Part shown: positions 21,604 to 32,413 of the stretch, piece after piece
How positions within the stretch are numbered: the stretch's first letter is position 1
Layout of the letters: each line of letters opens with the position of its first letter
NCBI GenBank assembly: GCA_002179805.1
Contig: NAVB01000225.1
Span: 1 to 64,000, forward strand
Length of the DNA: 64,000 bases
Direction of reading: 5' to 3'
From: Acanthamoeba lenticulata
Taxonomy: Eukaryota > Discosea > Longamoebia > Acanthamoebidae
Program-made: the position numbers and the translations under genes
Notes under the pieces: model-generated
What the model was told of the DNA's origin: nothing
The model's input: only the letters and a program-made list of their open reading frames with translations
The model's database searches: none

Positions 21604-24600
21604 TCAGGCCTTCTCTCGCTGCAGATCTCGAATCCTGAAGAGTATTTTCTTCCTGTGGCCCAGCGACTTGACTTCAAACTCAGCCAGCAGCTGCTCGGCC
21701 GTCAACCCCAACAGCACCTCCCTGCATGTCCGCGTAACGTGTGTGTGTGGGTAAGTTTTGTGTGTCTTTTCCATAAGCTGTACTGCTTCTCGACCATCCA
21801 GCGTGGTGTTGATGATCAGAAAAGAATAAAAACAACTCCGCCACCTGGCGTGGGAGCCTCCCAGAATACTGCTAAAAAGAATGAAAGCGATAGGAAATGA
21901 TTGAACGCGGCTGTGCCTCCCACACACACCCTTCGAAAAAAGAATAAAAAAGAAAAAAGTGGTTGGGGCTCTGACTGGCAACCAGATGGTCGGCGTACCC
22001 GTTCACTTCATGCTCCTTGAAGGCTCCCGTGTATTGGGAGAAACCCTTGATATTGAGCCATTCCGAGACATTGCTAACGCTCCATTGGGTGGGGTCACCT
22101 GGCAGACCTGCCAGGTTCATGTTGCAGGTCAGGCATCATTCTCACCTCGAAACCGCCGCTTAACGTTTGGTTGCGCCGCACCCTCATCTGCTGACGTCGC
22201 CGCTGCTGCTGCTGCTGCGGCCAGCATCTCTCGGTGGATGACGCCAGGCGGTGCGGTCAACCGCCGCCTGTCAACGGCTGGTGCTGCGTTCGCGAATCAA
22301 TTCACGTCAGACAGCTCGTCTCCCAGGACCTGGCCTGCGGGCCCTCAACAGGCAGGTTGAAGAGGAGCAGAGCGGAGTGGAGGGCGACTCGAGACGTACG
22401 CGGCACAGGCGGTTGGCGTGTGGGTGACGCGGATTGGCCTCCACCACCAGCCTGCTCGACAAAGTCTGCCACTCGCGCACCTGAGCCCATGTCTGCACGC
22501 GATTGACAACCGCCAAAAAAAGAGAAAAAACAAAAAAACAAAAAAACAAACGGTTTTCAGCGATGCCACGATCGGAACCGCGAAAGCGGCAGAGCTGAAA
22601 CGAGGCCTCCTGCTAGGAAGGAGAAGGCGAGATTCATGCGATCCGAACCTACGGACATGGAGTGCGCGATCCTGGTAGGAGATGTCGACCGCTTCAGCAG
22701 CTGCTCGTCCTCGGGGCCCTGCCAACACGACGCACAACACCAAGCCATGCGACAACGAACACGATCACGACGCAAACGACGATGGACCATGGCAGAGGGA
22801 GCAGGAGAGCCGTGACGCGACAACGCCCAGCCCGAAAGGAAGATGTAGATAAGGAGGAAGAGGAAGGAGGAGGAAGATCATGATTAGTGATGGCATTGTG
22901 TGTGTACGACGACCCGACGAGCAACGACGACCCACGACGACGCACCAGTTCCCAGATCTGCTCGCAAAACTCGACCAAGCTGCACACGACATCGTTCATC
23001 TCCATCACCGGCATGTTGAACGGCGGCTGTACGCGCAGGCGGGAGGTCAGCCTAACACCCTCTTCTTCCTCCTCCTCCTCCTCTTCCTCATGACTGCGGT
23101 TCATGGCAGGTCCGGCGGGACAGCGCACCTGCCACAGGACGTTGGGGCCGATGACGATGCCGATGTTCTGCGGAGTCATCATGTTGACGTCCGAATGCTT
23201 GCTCAGGCCGTAGAGGAACTTGTTGACGGCCTCCCACAGGTAGCGGTTATGCAGGGGCAGCTTCCTCACCAGCGCGCGCAGGGCCGGCACGACCTTGTCA
23301 TGCGGCGTGTCGTCTGATGTCGTCGTCATCATCATCAACATCAGCAACATCATCCTTCTCGTCATCATCATGATCATCATCTTCAAGCCACGTACAGATC
23401 TCGACCCACTGCTTGTAGAGGGCAGAGGTGAAGAGGGGCTCCGGCAGCTCGCGGATGTACTCCTTGAGGAGCGACGCCAGGTCGTCCCTCGTGCACGACG
23501 ACAGGTCGGGCTCCTTGCCTGCGTGCGGGGGCACACGCCCATGTGTGAGGCCGCCGTGAAGCGCCAAGCGGAGCGAGGCGAGGACGCACCGCTGTCGACC
23601 TGCGATCGCACGCGCTGGGCGGTGATGGCCGAGCCAGAGATGCGGAAAAGGCCCTGCTCGCTGAAGGTGAGCGGGTTCTTGGACAGCTGGTCGAGCACCA
23701 TGTGCACAAAGAGCGGGATTTTCATGTCGGGGTGAGTCGCCTTCTGTCGCGCCATCACTGCTCGTGGCCACACCGAATGCCACTCGAGCGCGTGAGCGAA
23801 AAAGCAAGCAAGTGAGCGCTCGCGGGCGAGGAAGGCGAGCGGCGGGGAAGAGAACCTTCGTCCAGGGTGGCCCCAAAGACTTTCGTGCTCCCGCGGCTCG
23901 GGATGACGCCGCTGCCCGACAGCTTGTCCTCAAACTCCTCGCGCGAGGCCGGCCTGAACTTGAAGAAGGACGTGAGCCGCTTCTTGACGTGCGCCTTGTC
24001 CTCCAGCTCCTGTGCGCGCGTCCAGCCTGACTCGTCAGCGTCGTGACCGCAGTTCAACGGTCAAAACAACGGGAAGACTTCATGTGTACCGCGTCGGGCG
24101 AGGGGTGGGACCCGAGGACGGGCGAGCTCGCGATGGTGGAGCCCGTCCGCTTCATGGACGACCGGGGTCCGCTGGACTTGGTCTTGCTGGAGCCCTTCTT
24201 CTCCTTGCCGCCCTTACCGCTCTTGTCCTTGATGATGATCTTCACGTCAATGGTGCCCTTCACTCCGACGTCCTTGTGGCCTGGCCGAGACTGCAGCGTA
24301 TAGCCCTTCTTGTGCTCCTTTTTTGCATTTTATTTATAAATAAACATATTAAAAGAGCGAAAGCGACGGCAAAGAACGAAGAGAGACTGTACCCCGACCA
24401 TGAAGGGGAGCGCGAACTCCTTGAGCGAAACGCTGAAGTAGCCGAGCACGTCGTTGGAGCTCATCCGGTCTCTGCGGTCGGACAAGACGGCATTGCGTTT
24501 CAATATTCAGAAATGTGTGTTCGGGGGAGGAGCGGAGATGGAGGCGCACCTGTCCCAGCAGGTGACCTCTATGTCGTCCTCCTCTGTGAACACGCCCCTG

Positions 24601-25089
24601 CGCTCGTGTGTTGCGTGTGGCGAGCGGTGAGGAGAAGGAAAGGGAACTCTTCCAGCGCGCACAACAGGAAGGCATTGGGAAGGCAGGCGAGAGGACAGGA
24701 CAGGGCGTACAGTTTGATGCGCTCATTCCACACGGGGTTGACGGTCTGCGGGTGGGTCTTGGTGCGATACTTGTTCTTCCGGAAGCGGATCGTGCAGAAC
24801 GGGTCGCTCATCCCTGCCAACCACCAACCATCATCCCCGCCGCGCGTGTGGCGCGTGCCACGCGTCAGGCCGGAGGGAGGACAAGGGGCAGAGATTGGAG
24901 AAGAGGGAGTCTGTGTACGGACCGGACTTATCTTTACCGTTCAGGCCATTGCCGCCCAAGACTTGATGGAAGAGATGTGACACAGATGGTAGTCAGGGCG
25001 GGATGAGAGGGGGGGGGGGGAGAACGAAGCGAATGGAATAGTTTCTGCATGGAGAGGAATATACCTTCGATGACCACGGCCAAAGGCAT
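21604..25089 (-). CDS. C2 - RhoGAP - SAM domain protein
   Basis: A multi-exon gene starting MPLAVVIE. Exons 1-3 join in phase to give a C2 domain (VLGGNGLNGKDKSGMSDPFC; QTVNPVWNERIKL; DRDRMSSNDVLGYFSVSL), which binds lipids, often with calcium. A basic linker leads to the RhoGAP domain: PLFVHMVLDQLSKN, GLFRISGSA with the arginine finger, LLKEYIRELPEPLFTSAL, and TPQNIGIVIGPNVLW. The last two exons make a SAM domain (WSVSNVSEWLNIKGFSQYT; LLGLTAEQLLAEF; HRKKILFRI). It should switch off Rho/Rac GTPases at membranes, with SAM for oligomerisation. Only 25089 is an ATG in frame; upstream codons are not. Exons in the 22.1-22.9 kb linker are least certain. Confidence 0.85.
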
Positions 25090-25474
25090 GGTGCAATCTT
25101 TCTTGTTCGCGAACGACTCCTTCTTGTTCAACAATCGATTTATTAAGCCGTTGTTGTGCTCACGACAACGAGTGCCAAGGAAACACTGAAGAAATTCATT
25201 TTTATGTTATTTCTTGCGATGAGCTTCTCGAAGGTTCGTGATGTCGCGCTCGTTGCAGGCCAGACAGTTGCAATTCTCTGAGGTTCACGTCTTTTTCGTC
25301 TTCTGTAACGGCTGATCAGGTATGGAAGCTTCTGGAAGGAATGTGGGACAGTTGGGTAGAAAAGGGCTGCGTCGCTCCCATCACGTACTGTGTTTCCAGC
25401 ACTCGTGGGCTTGACTACTAGACCCAACGCTTGTCCCTTTGAACTTCGACACCTCTGATCTTCTAGCTTCACCT
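25090..25474. promoter_or_regulatory. Divergent intergenic region between C2-RhoGAP-SAM and Ran
   Basis: The two genes start on opposite strands 385 bases apart, so both promoters must lie here. The region is more AT-rich than the genes. No further element is recognised. Confidence 0.4.
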
Positions 25475-26272
25475 ATGCAAACTACCACACCCACGTTTAA
25501 GGTCGTCATCATCGGCGACGGTGGCACCGGTAAGACCACCTTCGTCAAGCGACACATCAACGGCGAGTTCCAGCGTAAGTACATCCCAACGCTCGGCGTC
25601 GAGGTCAGCCAGCTGCCCTTCTACACGAACCACGGCAAGCTTCTTTTTAACGTGTGGGACACGGCCGCCAAGAGAAGTTCGGCGGCCTTCGGGATGGCTA
25701 CTACATTCAGGCCGACGCTGCCATCATCATGTTCGATGTTACGGACCGTAAGACCTACTCTCACCTCAACAAGTGGCATGTCGGTACGAACTATCTCCTA
25801 TCTCTCTGGTTCAGAGCTCCGGGACAATAGAGCTAACAAGTCTTCTGCTACAGATCTTGTTCGAGTTGCCGGAGACATTCCAATCGTCATCTGCGGCAAC
25901 AAAGTTGACGTCAAAGACCGGAAGGTGAAGCCCCGGATGATCACCTTCCACCGCAAGAAGAACCTCCAGTACTACGACATCTCGGCCAAGTCCAACTACA
26001 ACTTTGGTACGTTCCTTGTGGTTTTGTAGCCCGAAATCAATTGCTTACCAGTTCTTCCCTCACCCACAGAGAAACCATTCCTCTACTTGTGCCGACGGCT
26101 GTTGAAAGACAAGCAGCTGGTCTTTACGGAGGAGCCCTCGCTGCTCCCGCCCGAGACTCACGTCGACCAGGCTACGCAGGCAGTGCACGAGGCCGAGTTG
26201 CAGGCCCTCATGTCGGTCGCTGTGGAGAAGCCTCTTCCGGGCGAGGATGACATCGACGAGGAGGGCAACTAG
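25475..26272 (+). CDS. Ran GTPase (nuclear transport) with an apparent one-base frameshift
   Basis: At least three exons. The start [20 protein letters not shown] followed by [12 protein letters not shown] is a perfect Ran P-loop; the effector region ([10 protein letters not shown]) follows, then FNVWDTA. At this point the frame shifts: the sequence at 25661-25675 lacks one base that would give the DTAGQEKFGG switch II motif. The other frame then continues correctly with [53 protein letters not shown] and an acidic end [10 protein letters not shown]. Ran carries nuclear transport and spindle signals and is essential, so a sequencing or assembly error is the simplest explanation; a pseudogene is the alternative. 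Confidence 0.9.
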
Positions 26273-26343
26273 ATGAAGGTTGAAGCGTAATTCGCGCCAT
26301 TTGTTGACAAAACTTGAAAATACAACGTCTCTCTTCTTCTTCT

Positions 26344-29300
26344 TCATGTTGACGCCCGGTCGCCCGGTTGCTGTGGCAGTGGCCGTGAGGGGAAGAGCCG
26401 TGACCCGTGCGTTGCGGCGCGCGAGTCGCGCGTTCGGCTTGGCGCCTCTGGTGATGGTGAGGCTGGGGCAGCTGACATGGACTTGGCCAACAGTGAGGCC
26501 TCTTGTGCTTGCGGGGTTGGTGGTGGCGCGCGAGGAGGAATGATGAAGGTGGCAGACGACGACAGGCGAGGCGAAGGCAAAGGCGAAGGTGTTAAGGAGG
26601 CGACGGACAGTGTCGGGCCGGAAGTGGAAGCCAAAGGCACAATGGGCAGCCGCTTGGGCGGTGGGGTGAGCAGCGGCAGTGGCGGCTTGGGGCTGGGCTG
26701 GTGGGCTGGAGGGGGAGGTTGCGACACCGGTTGAGGCGGCGGTCGCGTGGGGAGCCGCATGGTCGTGAGGGAAGACATCGAGTGGCGGCAGGAGACCGGA
26801 GGGGCCTGTGTGTGCGCCGCATAGCGGCGAGGAGAGGAAGGCGCCTGGCTGGACGACAGCGGCAGCTGCTGGGCGGGGGACTCAGGGTCGCGAGGGGGCA
26901 ACGGTGGTCCGCCGGCGGGTGAGAGTGGCCGCTGTTGGGTGGTGGGCTCGGGGTCACGCGGCGGCACCGGCGGCGGCGTGCCTGGCGGGCTTGGCAGCGA
27001 CTTGGGCGACGGACGCTCGCGGAAGATGTGACCAGGAAGCACAGAGGACGAGGCAGACAAGCGCTGCTCGAAGTCAACGGCGGGGGATTGGAAGACCCCC
27101 GCCATGCGGGGTGATCTTGGCGAGGGAAGACGCGAGGTCGAGTGCGACAGGTCGCTCCCACCGCTGCCGCCTCCACTCCCACCAGGGGCTGGCGTCACCA
27201 CGATTGTGGGCTCGCCCAAACCTGTGCGCGAGGCCGCTCTGAGGCATCAGCAGGCTGTCCCGCTCGGGCAGCGCCTTGAGCTGAAAATAAAAACAAAAAG
27301 CAACAACAGCAATATGTAGAGAGCATATGATGGAGAAGCGCAGAAGGAGGGACATTTATTCGACTCGCGGGGCGCGTGGAGGCTCATATATATGTATATA
27401 GATGGATACAGAACACGCACACATCGCGGGAAGCGAGGAGCGAGGCATGCATACGGCAGCTCACAGTTGCGTTGCTTGGGCTGCATAGGATGATGGATAC
27501 CAGGGGCGCATGGAGCATATAGACATAGCGTATTGCGGTACATATGTAAGCTGCGCCGCATGTATGGATAATATAAAGTATAAAAAAGAAATAAAGAGGA
27601 AAAATAAAATGTAAAATGTAAAAAAATTTACTCTCGGGAGAGGCGCACCGTCAATGCTGGCCTTGTCCACCGACCCGGACCCTCGGCTGGGGAGCAGCTG
27701 CCATTTGACAGCAACGATGTTGCAACACAACGAAAATAATCGTTAGCCAACGCCACCATCAGCCTCAAGGAGAAGGTGGGAAGTCGCACCCCCATTTCAA
27801 GTCGCGGCGAAAGAGCGTCGCCTTGTCCGTTCATCTTTTCCCGCAACAGCTTCCTGTGCAACGTGATCGCGCCAAGAATAGACGGCAACCAAAAAACAAA
27901 ACAGATGAAATGTAAAAATCAAATTTTTTTAACATCTCGAAATATTAAAGTGGGTGATAATTATTAGAATATAAAAGAGAGCTGTTTTTACCTCTTGGAG
28001 GGCTGGCCGGAGAGATCGGCGAAGCAGTCGTCGCAGACGCGCTCCTTGCCGATGTTGGGCAGCTCGTACCGGTGCTCCGTGCACTTACCGCACGCCAGTC
28101 GTCCGCACTTGCGGCAGTGGTGCTGCAACGCCCCCGAATCGGTTGAGCCTTTGAGTTTTTTGGGCTCCACTTGGGCACGCACGCACTCATGGACAAGGGA
28201 AAGAGGAAAAGAGAGACACCTTGCGCCGGAGGGTGGTGAAGTTGATTTGACAGAGGGTGCATGTGTCGCTCTCCTCATCGTTTTGCCAAATCGGCGCCTC
28301 GTATTCCTCGAAGCCCTCGCCGCCCGTCGTGTGCGGGTTCTGCTTCAGGCTTTCCTTGGCTATGTGTGTGCGTGAGTGCCAAGAAATGTCAACGCAGCTG
28401 CCTCGCGGGCCGGGGCTGGAGGAGCGACGTACCAGCCTCGATTTTGGCGGTCCAGCTGGCCTTCTCCTCGGGCGTGTCGGCCCAAACCAAGAACGATTTT
28501 TCTGGTCGCGGCCACAACATCAGCATAATGTGACTTCTCATCGACATTCAATTGACTTTTCGTATGAATATGGGCGAGTGGCTGAACCTTTGCTGATGAT
28601 CTTGAAGCCGTTCCGGACCTTGTCGCTGTCGTCGACCGGGATAATGCGGCCGGCGAGCAGGGAGATGGTCCGGTGGATGATGTACGTCCTGTTGAGCGGG
28701 TTGGCCACGCCGTACAGCAGCAGGTCGTTGAACAAGAAGAAATACCGCTACATTCCCCCGTAGACTTGTCAGGACCCACCACGAGCAGGAGGAGCGGCAG
28801 CGGGCGGCGCACCTTCTTGGGCACCTTGCGGCAGAGCTTCGTCAACTCGCCCTCGTGGATGAGCACTCGACCGGGTTGGGTCAAGTTTTTCTGATATTAT
28901 TGGTTTGGTGTTAGCGGTGAGCAACATTGGCCGCGTGGCGATAGTGTATGGACGACGCACGGGGTATTTGCCGGTGAGCCGCTTCTGGAGCTCGGCCAGC
29001 TGCTCCAGATTCTGCTTCTTGCGCACACTTTCATTCACCAGCAGCGCCACCTCGCTCACCTAACTCATCACCATCACCATCATCCTCATCTTCAATAATA
29101 TTGCGCAGCACAAGGAGGGCGTAGGTTGGGCCGCACCCGCTCGAGGGCGTTGGTGAGGGCCGTGTAGTCCGGGTGCGATGGCGATGTGAACTTGATCAGT
29201 TGCTGCAGCGCACCAAACAAGAGCAAGCACGCATGCACGGTGATGGCGTGAGCTCATCAAAACGCCAAGCAAAGGCAAGGGCAGGGGCAGGGGCTGGGGC

Positions 29301-30230
29301 GACCTCGAGGAGCATCTTGTATCTCGGGATGCGCTGGATGGGCATGATGAGCAGCGACGGCAAGTCCAGCAAGTTGTTTGTCTCTTTTTGTTTCTGATAT
29401 GTGCGCAAAGTGAAGTGGACCACCAGAGTCAGGCTGGCTGGTGGATGGAGTGCGCATGTACGGTGTGTGTCGACGTACGTTGAGGAATTCGGCAAAGGAG
29501 GAGGAGGACTTCTCGGAGAGCTTGAGGACGAGGGCCGTCACATTGTGAAAATTGGAGCAGTACTCGCTGTACAGCCGCAGCCACGGGATCTGCTCGACAC
29601 CAAGCCAAAGAGCGAAAACGAATAACGAGATCACGGTGAGCTCTCCGTTCGAGGAGGGGAAGAACATGAAGTGGAAAGGAATGGCAAGGATAAGAGAAGT
29701 CCGGACCAGCTTGTTCATGGCATCACCCAGCACCGAGTCATCGGTCCACACCGAGATGCGCTTCTCCAGTGTTTCCAATAATTCTCTGTAGCGAAAGGTG
29801 TCAGAGGGCCACGTCAGCACAGAAGAAAGGGGGTGAAGTCACCTGTTGATAATGAGGATATGCTCGATATTGCCAAAAATGAAGGCCACCTTGGGCTTGG
29901 GGATGATGTTCAGCTGCCGCATGGGCTTGAGGTAGAACTGTTCAACACGAAGTTACATAATTAATATTAAAATTATTAATAAAAATTAAACATGCAAATA
30001 AATGAGAGAACTAACCTTGACAAGAAGCTCCAAGCTGGCGACATAGCTCTTCTCTGTGTCATAAATCTCACGCGCGGCGCGGCTCCTTTTTGTCTGGATT
30101 ACCGATCCTGGTGGATGACAACGATTTATTGATTAAAATTGTTCTGTGCGGCCAATTGGGGCACATGACGAGCAGTACCTTGGTCTTCGGCCACGGCTTC
30201 GGCAGGAGGCGGCGAGCCGTTGTCCATCAT
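26344..30230 (-). CDS. FGD-like RhoGEF: DH - PH - FYVE with proline-rich tail
   Basis: A gene of more than ten exons starting MMDNGSPPPAEAVAEDQ. The DH domain opens with SRAAREIYDTEKSYVASLEL and includes LLIMPIQRIPRYKMLLE; the PH domain has GELTKLCRKVP, MFNDLLLYGVANPL and FLVWADTPEEKASWTAKIE; the FYVE finger has CTLCQINFTTLRRKHHCRKC and RVCDDC. This order is that of FGD proteins, activators of Cdc42/Rac on PI3P-containing membranes. The tail is Pro/Ser-rich with several PPxPP motifs able to bind SH3 or WH1 domains, possibly including the WH1-RhoGEF of this window. The join between the exon ending LLMPQ and the tail near 27200-27245 is uncertain. The stop is 71 bases from the stop of Ran. Confidence 0.85.
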
Positions 30231-30661
30231 TGGCAAAATTGACGCGAATTAATTCAAAACTGTGGTTGAGATTGCCTTCTCCTGCGCCTAATCCTTCAGG
30301 CCAGGCAGCTCGACAAAGTGTGTACAGCAACACAAGTCCCCTTTAAACGAGTTTATGTGCGCTCAACGTTGGCCTCGTGGTTTCGGCTCCTTTTTCTTTT
30401 GCCGTCGCGGGCTTAAGTTGCTTTCGTAAGTTTGAGTTTGCCCACAGCAGCACCACAGCATAGGCTGTCAAGTGTCCCAACCAGCAACCAAGGGCGCCAG
30501 TGAGTCGCGATGACTGCCGCACACTGCGGTGCGGCCCTCTCCCGCGGCCGGGTGATCCCCGCCCATCGCGGCAACACCCGCCAATAGACCTAGACTGTGT
30601 CGCGTGCTGCAGCGACGTTAGCGGGTCAACCTGCAGCGCTGCTTGTTCGACACCAGCCGTC
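30231..30661. promoter_or_regulatory. Divergent intergenic region between FGD-like RhoGEF and TauE/SafE-type transporter
   Basis: These 431 bases lie between two outward-pointing start codons and should hold both promoters and 5' untranslated regions. No repeat or specific site stands out. Confidence 0.4.
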
Positions 30662-31936
30662 ATGGACGAAGGGAGCACGGAGGGCCAGTTCGTGCAGGAC
30701 TGGTGGCCGCTGGCTGCTCTCTTCCTTGCGGCATTGCTGGCCTCGGTCACGTCAGCCCTGACAGCCTTTGGGCTGGCCATCATCTTCCACGTCGTGCTGC
30801 AGACTCTCTTCATCTTCGACCTGCTTCAAGTCGACCTGCCGTATGTGGTGGTCTACCTCCTCGTGATGGGCCCCGTGACCCTTTGGCCGATTTTCATTCT
30901 TTATCGAAAAGAGATCGATTGGCGGCTCTTCGGCCTCATCTTCCCGCCCAAGGTTGTCTTCACATTTGTGGGCACCTACTTCCTCGTCTCCTTCGACTCG
31001 GCTACGCTCAAGAAGGTGCTCGGCGCCATCCTTCTCGTCTTCTCCATCTGGAAATGCTACGTCGAATTCCGAGAACCTCTGTCGAGGTTCTGGCGCAAGC
31101 TTCGAGACCGGCAAGTGGAGCACGCTGATTCTTTTCTCGATGAATCCTCAGATGAGGAAGAAGAGAAGATGAAAGAGCCGCTACTTGAATCGGTTAAAGT
31201 CGAGAGCGTACAGGACCGCCCGGCGAGACCACCCTTCTCCAACGCCATGATCGCGTTGATCGTGGTGTGCGCCATCGGCTCAGGCCTCATGGGTGGCATG
31301 TTTGGTGTCAGCGGCCCGCCACTCATGATCATCATCACCTTGGCGCCTCTCGAGAAGGGTCCTTTGTACGCACCTTCTGTAAAATATCATCTGTACGGGC
31401 TCTATTTAATAGTCCTTTGTGTGGTTGATGGTGGTGGGGATCAAGGCGATCGACCTTCATCGGCATCTTTGCGCTGACGAACATCCCGCAGTCCTACTTC
31501 CTCTACCGCCAAGACCTCTTCTCCTGGGACGAGGTCCCGGCCTACGCCGCGGTGATCACTGGCGGCCTGCTGGGCACTTGTGTGGGCAATGCCCTCTACA
31601 AATACATGTCCACTCAGGCACGTGCTCACCAACACACGCACCACAACACTTGGTGTCTAGCTGAAGACTCACAAGAACGCGCTCACACAGATGCTGATGC
31701 GCGGAATCCTGTTCTTGCTGCTCTGCTCGTGCCTCACTCTGCTGGACCTGCCCAACTGGGCGCTCATCACCTTCTGCGTGGTCTTTGTTGTCGGCACGGT
31801 CGGCTTCGTGCTCACCAACGCATTCCTCAATCATCACACAGCAATCGCTCCTCCTCTCTTGGACAAGCCGAGCCGACTTCACCACCACCGCTACAACGAG
31901 TCGTCCCACCCCAGTTCTACTCGTCCACTGCCATGA
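30662..31936 (+). CDS. TauE/SafE-family (TSUP) multipass membrane protein
   Basis: Three or more exons. From ATG 30662 (MDEGSTEGQFVQDWW) the protein has about seven to eight hydrophobic segments: four before an acidic, Ser-rich cytoplasmic loop (DESSDEEEEKMKEPLL), then the family signature GGMFGVSGPPLMI and further helices ending in a His-rich tail. The paired four-helix layout and the GxxxGxxGPP motif match TSUP proteins, which export sulfite, sulfoacetate or other organic anions in bacteria; substrates in protists are unknown. Introns occur at about 31360-31458 and 31616-31690. The upstream open frame is ignored because 30662 directly precedes the first hydrophilic N-terminus. Confidence 0.75.
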
Positions 31937-31952
31937 AGCAGTAGTAAACCAA

Positions 31953-32022
31953 AAATGCTTTTATGTGGAAAAGGTTGAGTCTTTGTCAACGTAGTCTCTC
32001 TCTCTTCACAAAAGGGATAGAA
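31953..32022. repeat. Imperfect direct repeat, left copy
   Basis: About 70 bases beginning with TGCTTTTATGTGGAAA and containing TCAACGTAGTCTCT and ACAAAAGGG, ending at ATAGAAG. The same order of motifs recurs at 32301-32373. The pair encloses the duplicated amidohydrolase fragment. Confidence 0.7.
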
Positions 32023-32023
32023 G

Positions 32024-32300
32024 CTTGACCGTGAACGCCGCCCGAATGAACGGGACCGGCGACTTCCTCGGCCTGGTGAAGGAGGGCTACGCCGCCGACT
32101 TCACCGTTCTCGACCGCAACCTGCTCCTCGTCGCACCAGAGGAGATCCAACAGGCAAAGGTCTTCATGACCTGCGTGAACAGCAACATCAAGTTTGATGC
32201 CATGCCCGGCAAACAACATGAATGAAATCTCACACGAGAGCTACAACAGCAAAGGCTCTCAGTGGGTGGCCTCCTCGCCATGTTGTTGGTCATAGGCCTC
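32024..32300 (+). pseudogene. Duplicated fragment: amidohydrolase C-terminus plus the 3' end of the synapsin gene
   Basis: On the plus strand the frame reads LTVNAARMNGTGDFLGL and continues to MPGKQHE and a stop at 32225, nearly identical to the last 65 residues of the amidohydrolase encoded on the minus strand at 41065-42945. The following bases to about 32300 match, in reverse, the 3' end of the convergent synapsin gene (40992-41032) including its stop region. The fragment is therefore an inverted copy of about 270 bases of the junction between two convergent genes. It has no start codon of its own family and cannot encode a working enzyme. Confidence 0.85.
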
Positions 32301-32373
32301 AAAGCTTTCATATGTGGAAATGAGTCTTTGTTGTTATCAACGTAGTCTCTACAAAAGGGGTAAGTGATAGAAG
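32301..32373. repeat. Imperfect direct repeat, right copy
   Basis: Right-hand partner of 31953-32022: GCTTTCATATGTGGAAA, ATCAACGTAGTCTCT, ACAAAAGGGG and ATAGAAG in the same order with small insertions and deletions. It lies immediately before the 3' end of the P450 gene. Confidence 0.7.
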
Positions 32374-32413
32374 GGATGAAGTGGAAAGTGGGGGAAGGAA
32401 GTGTTCAGATTAT

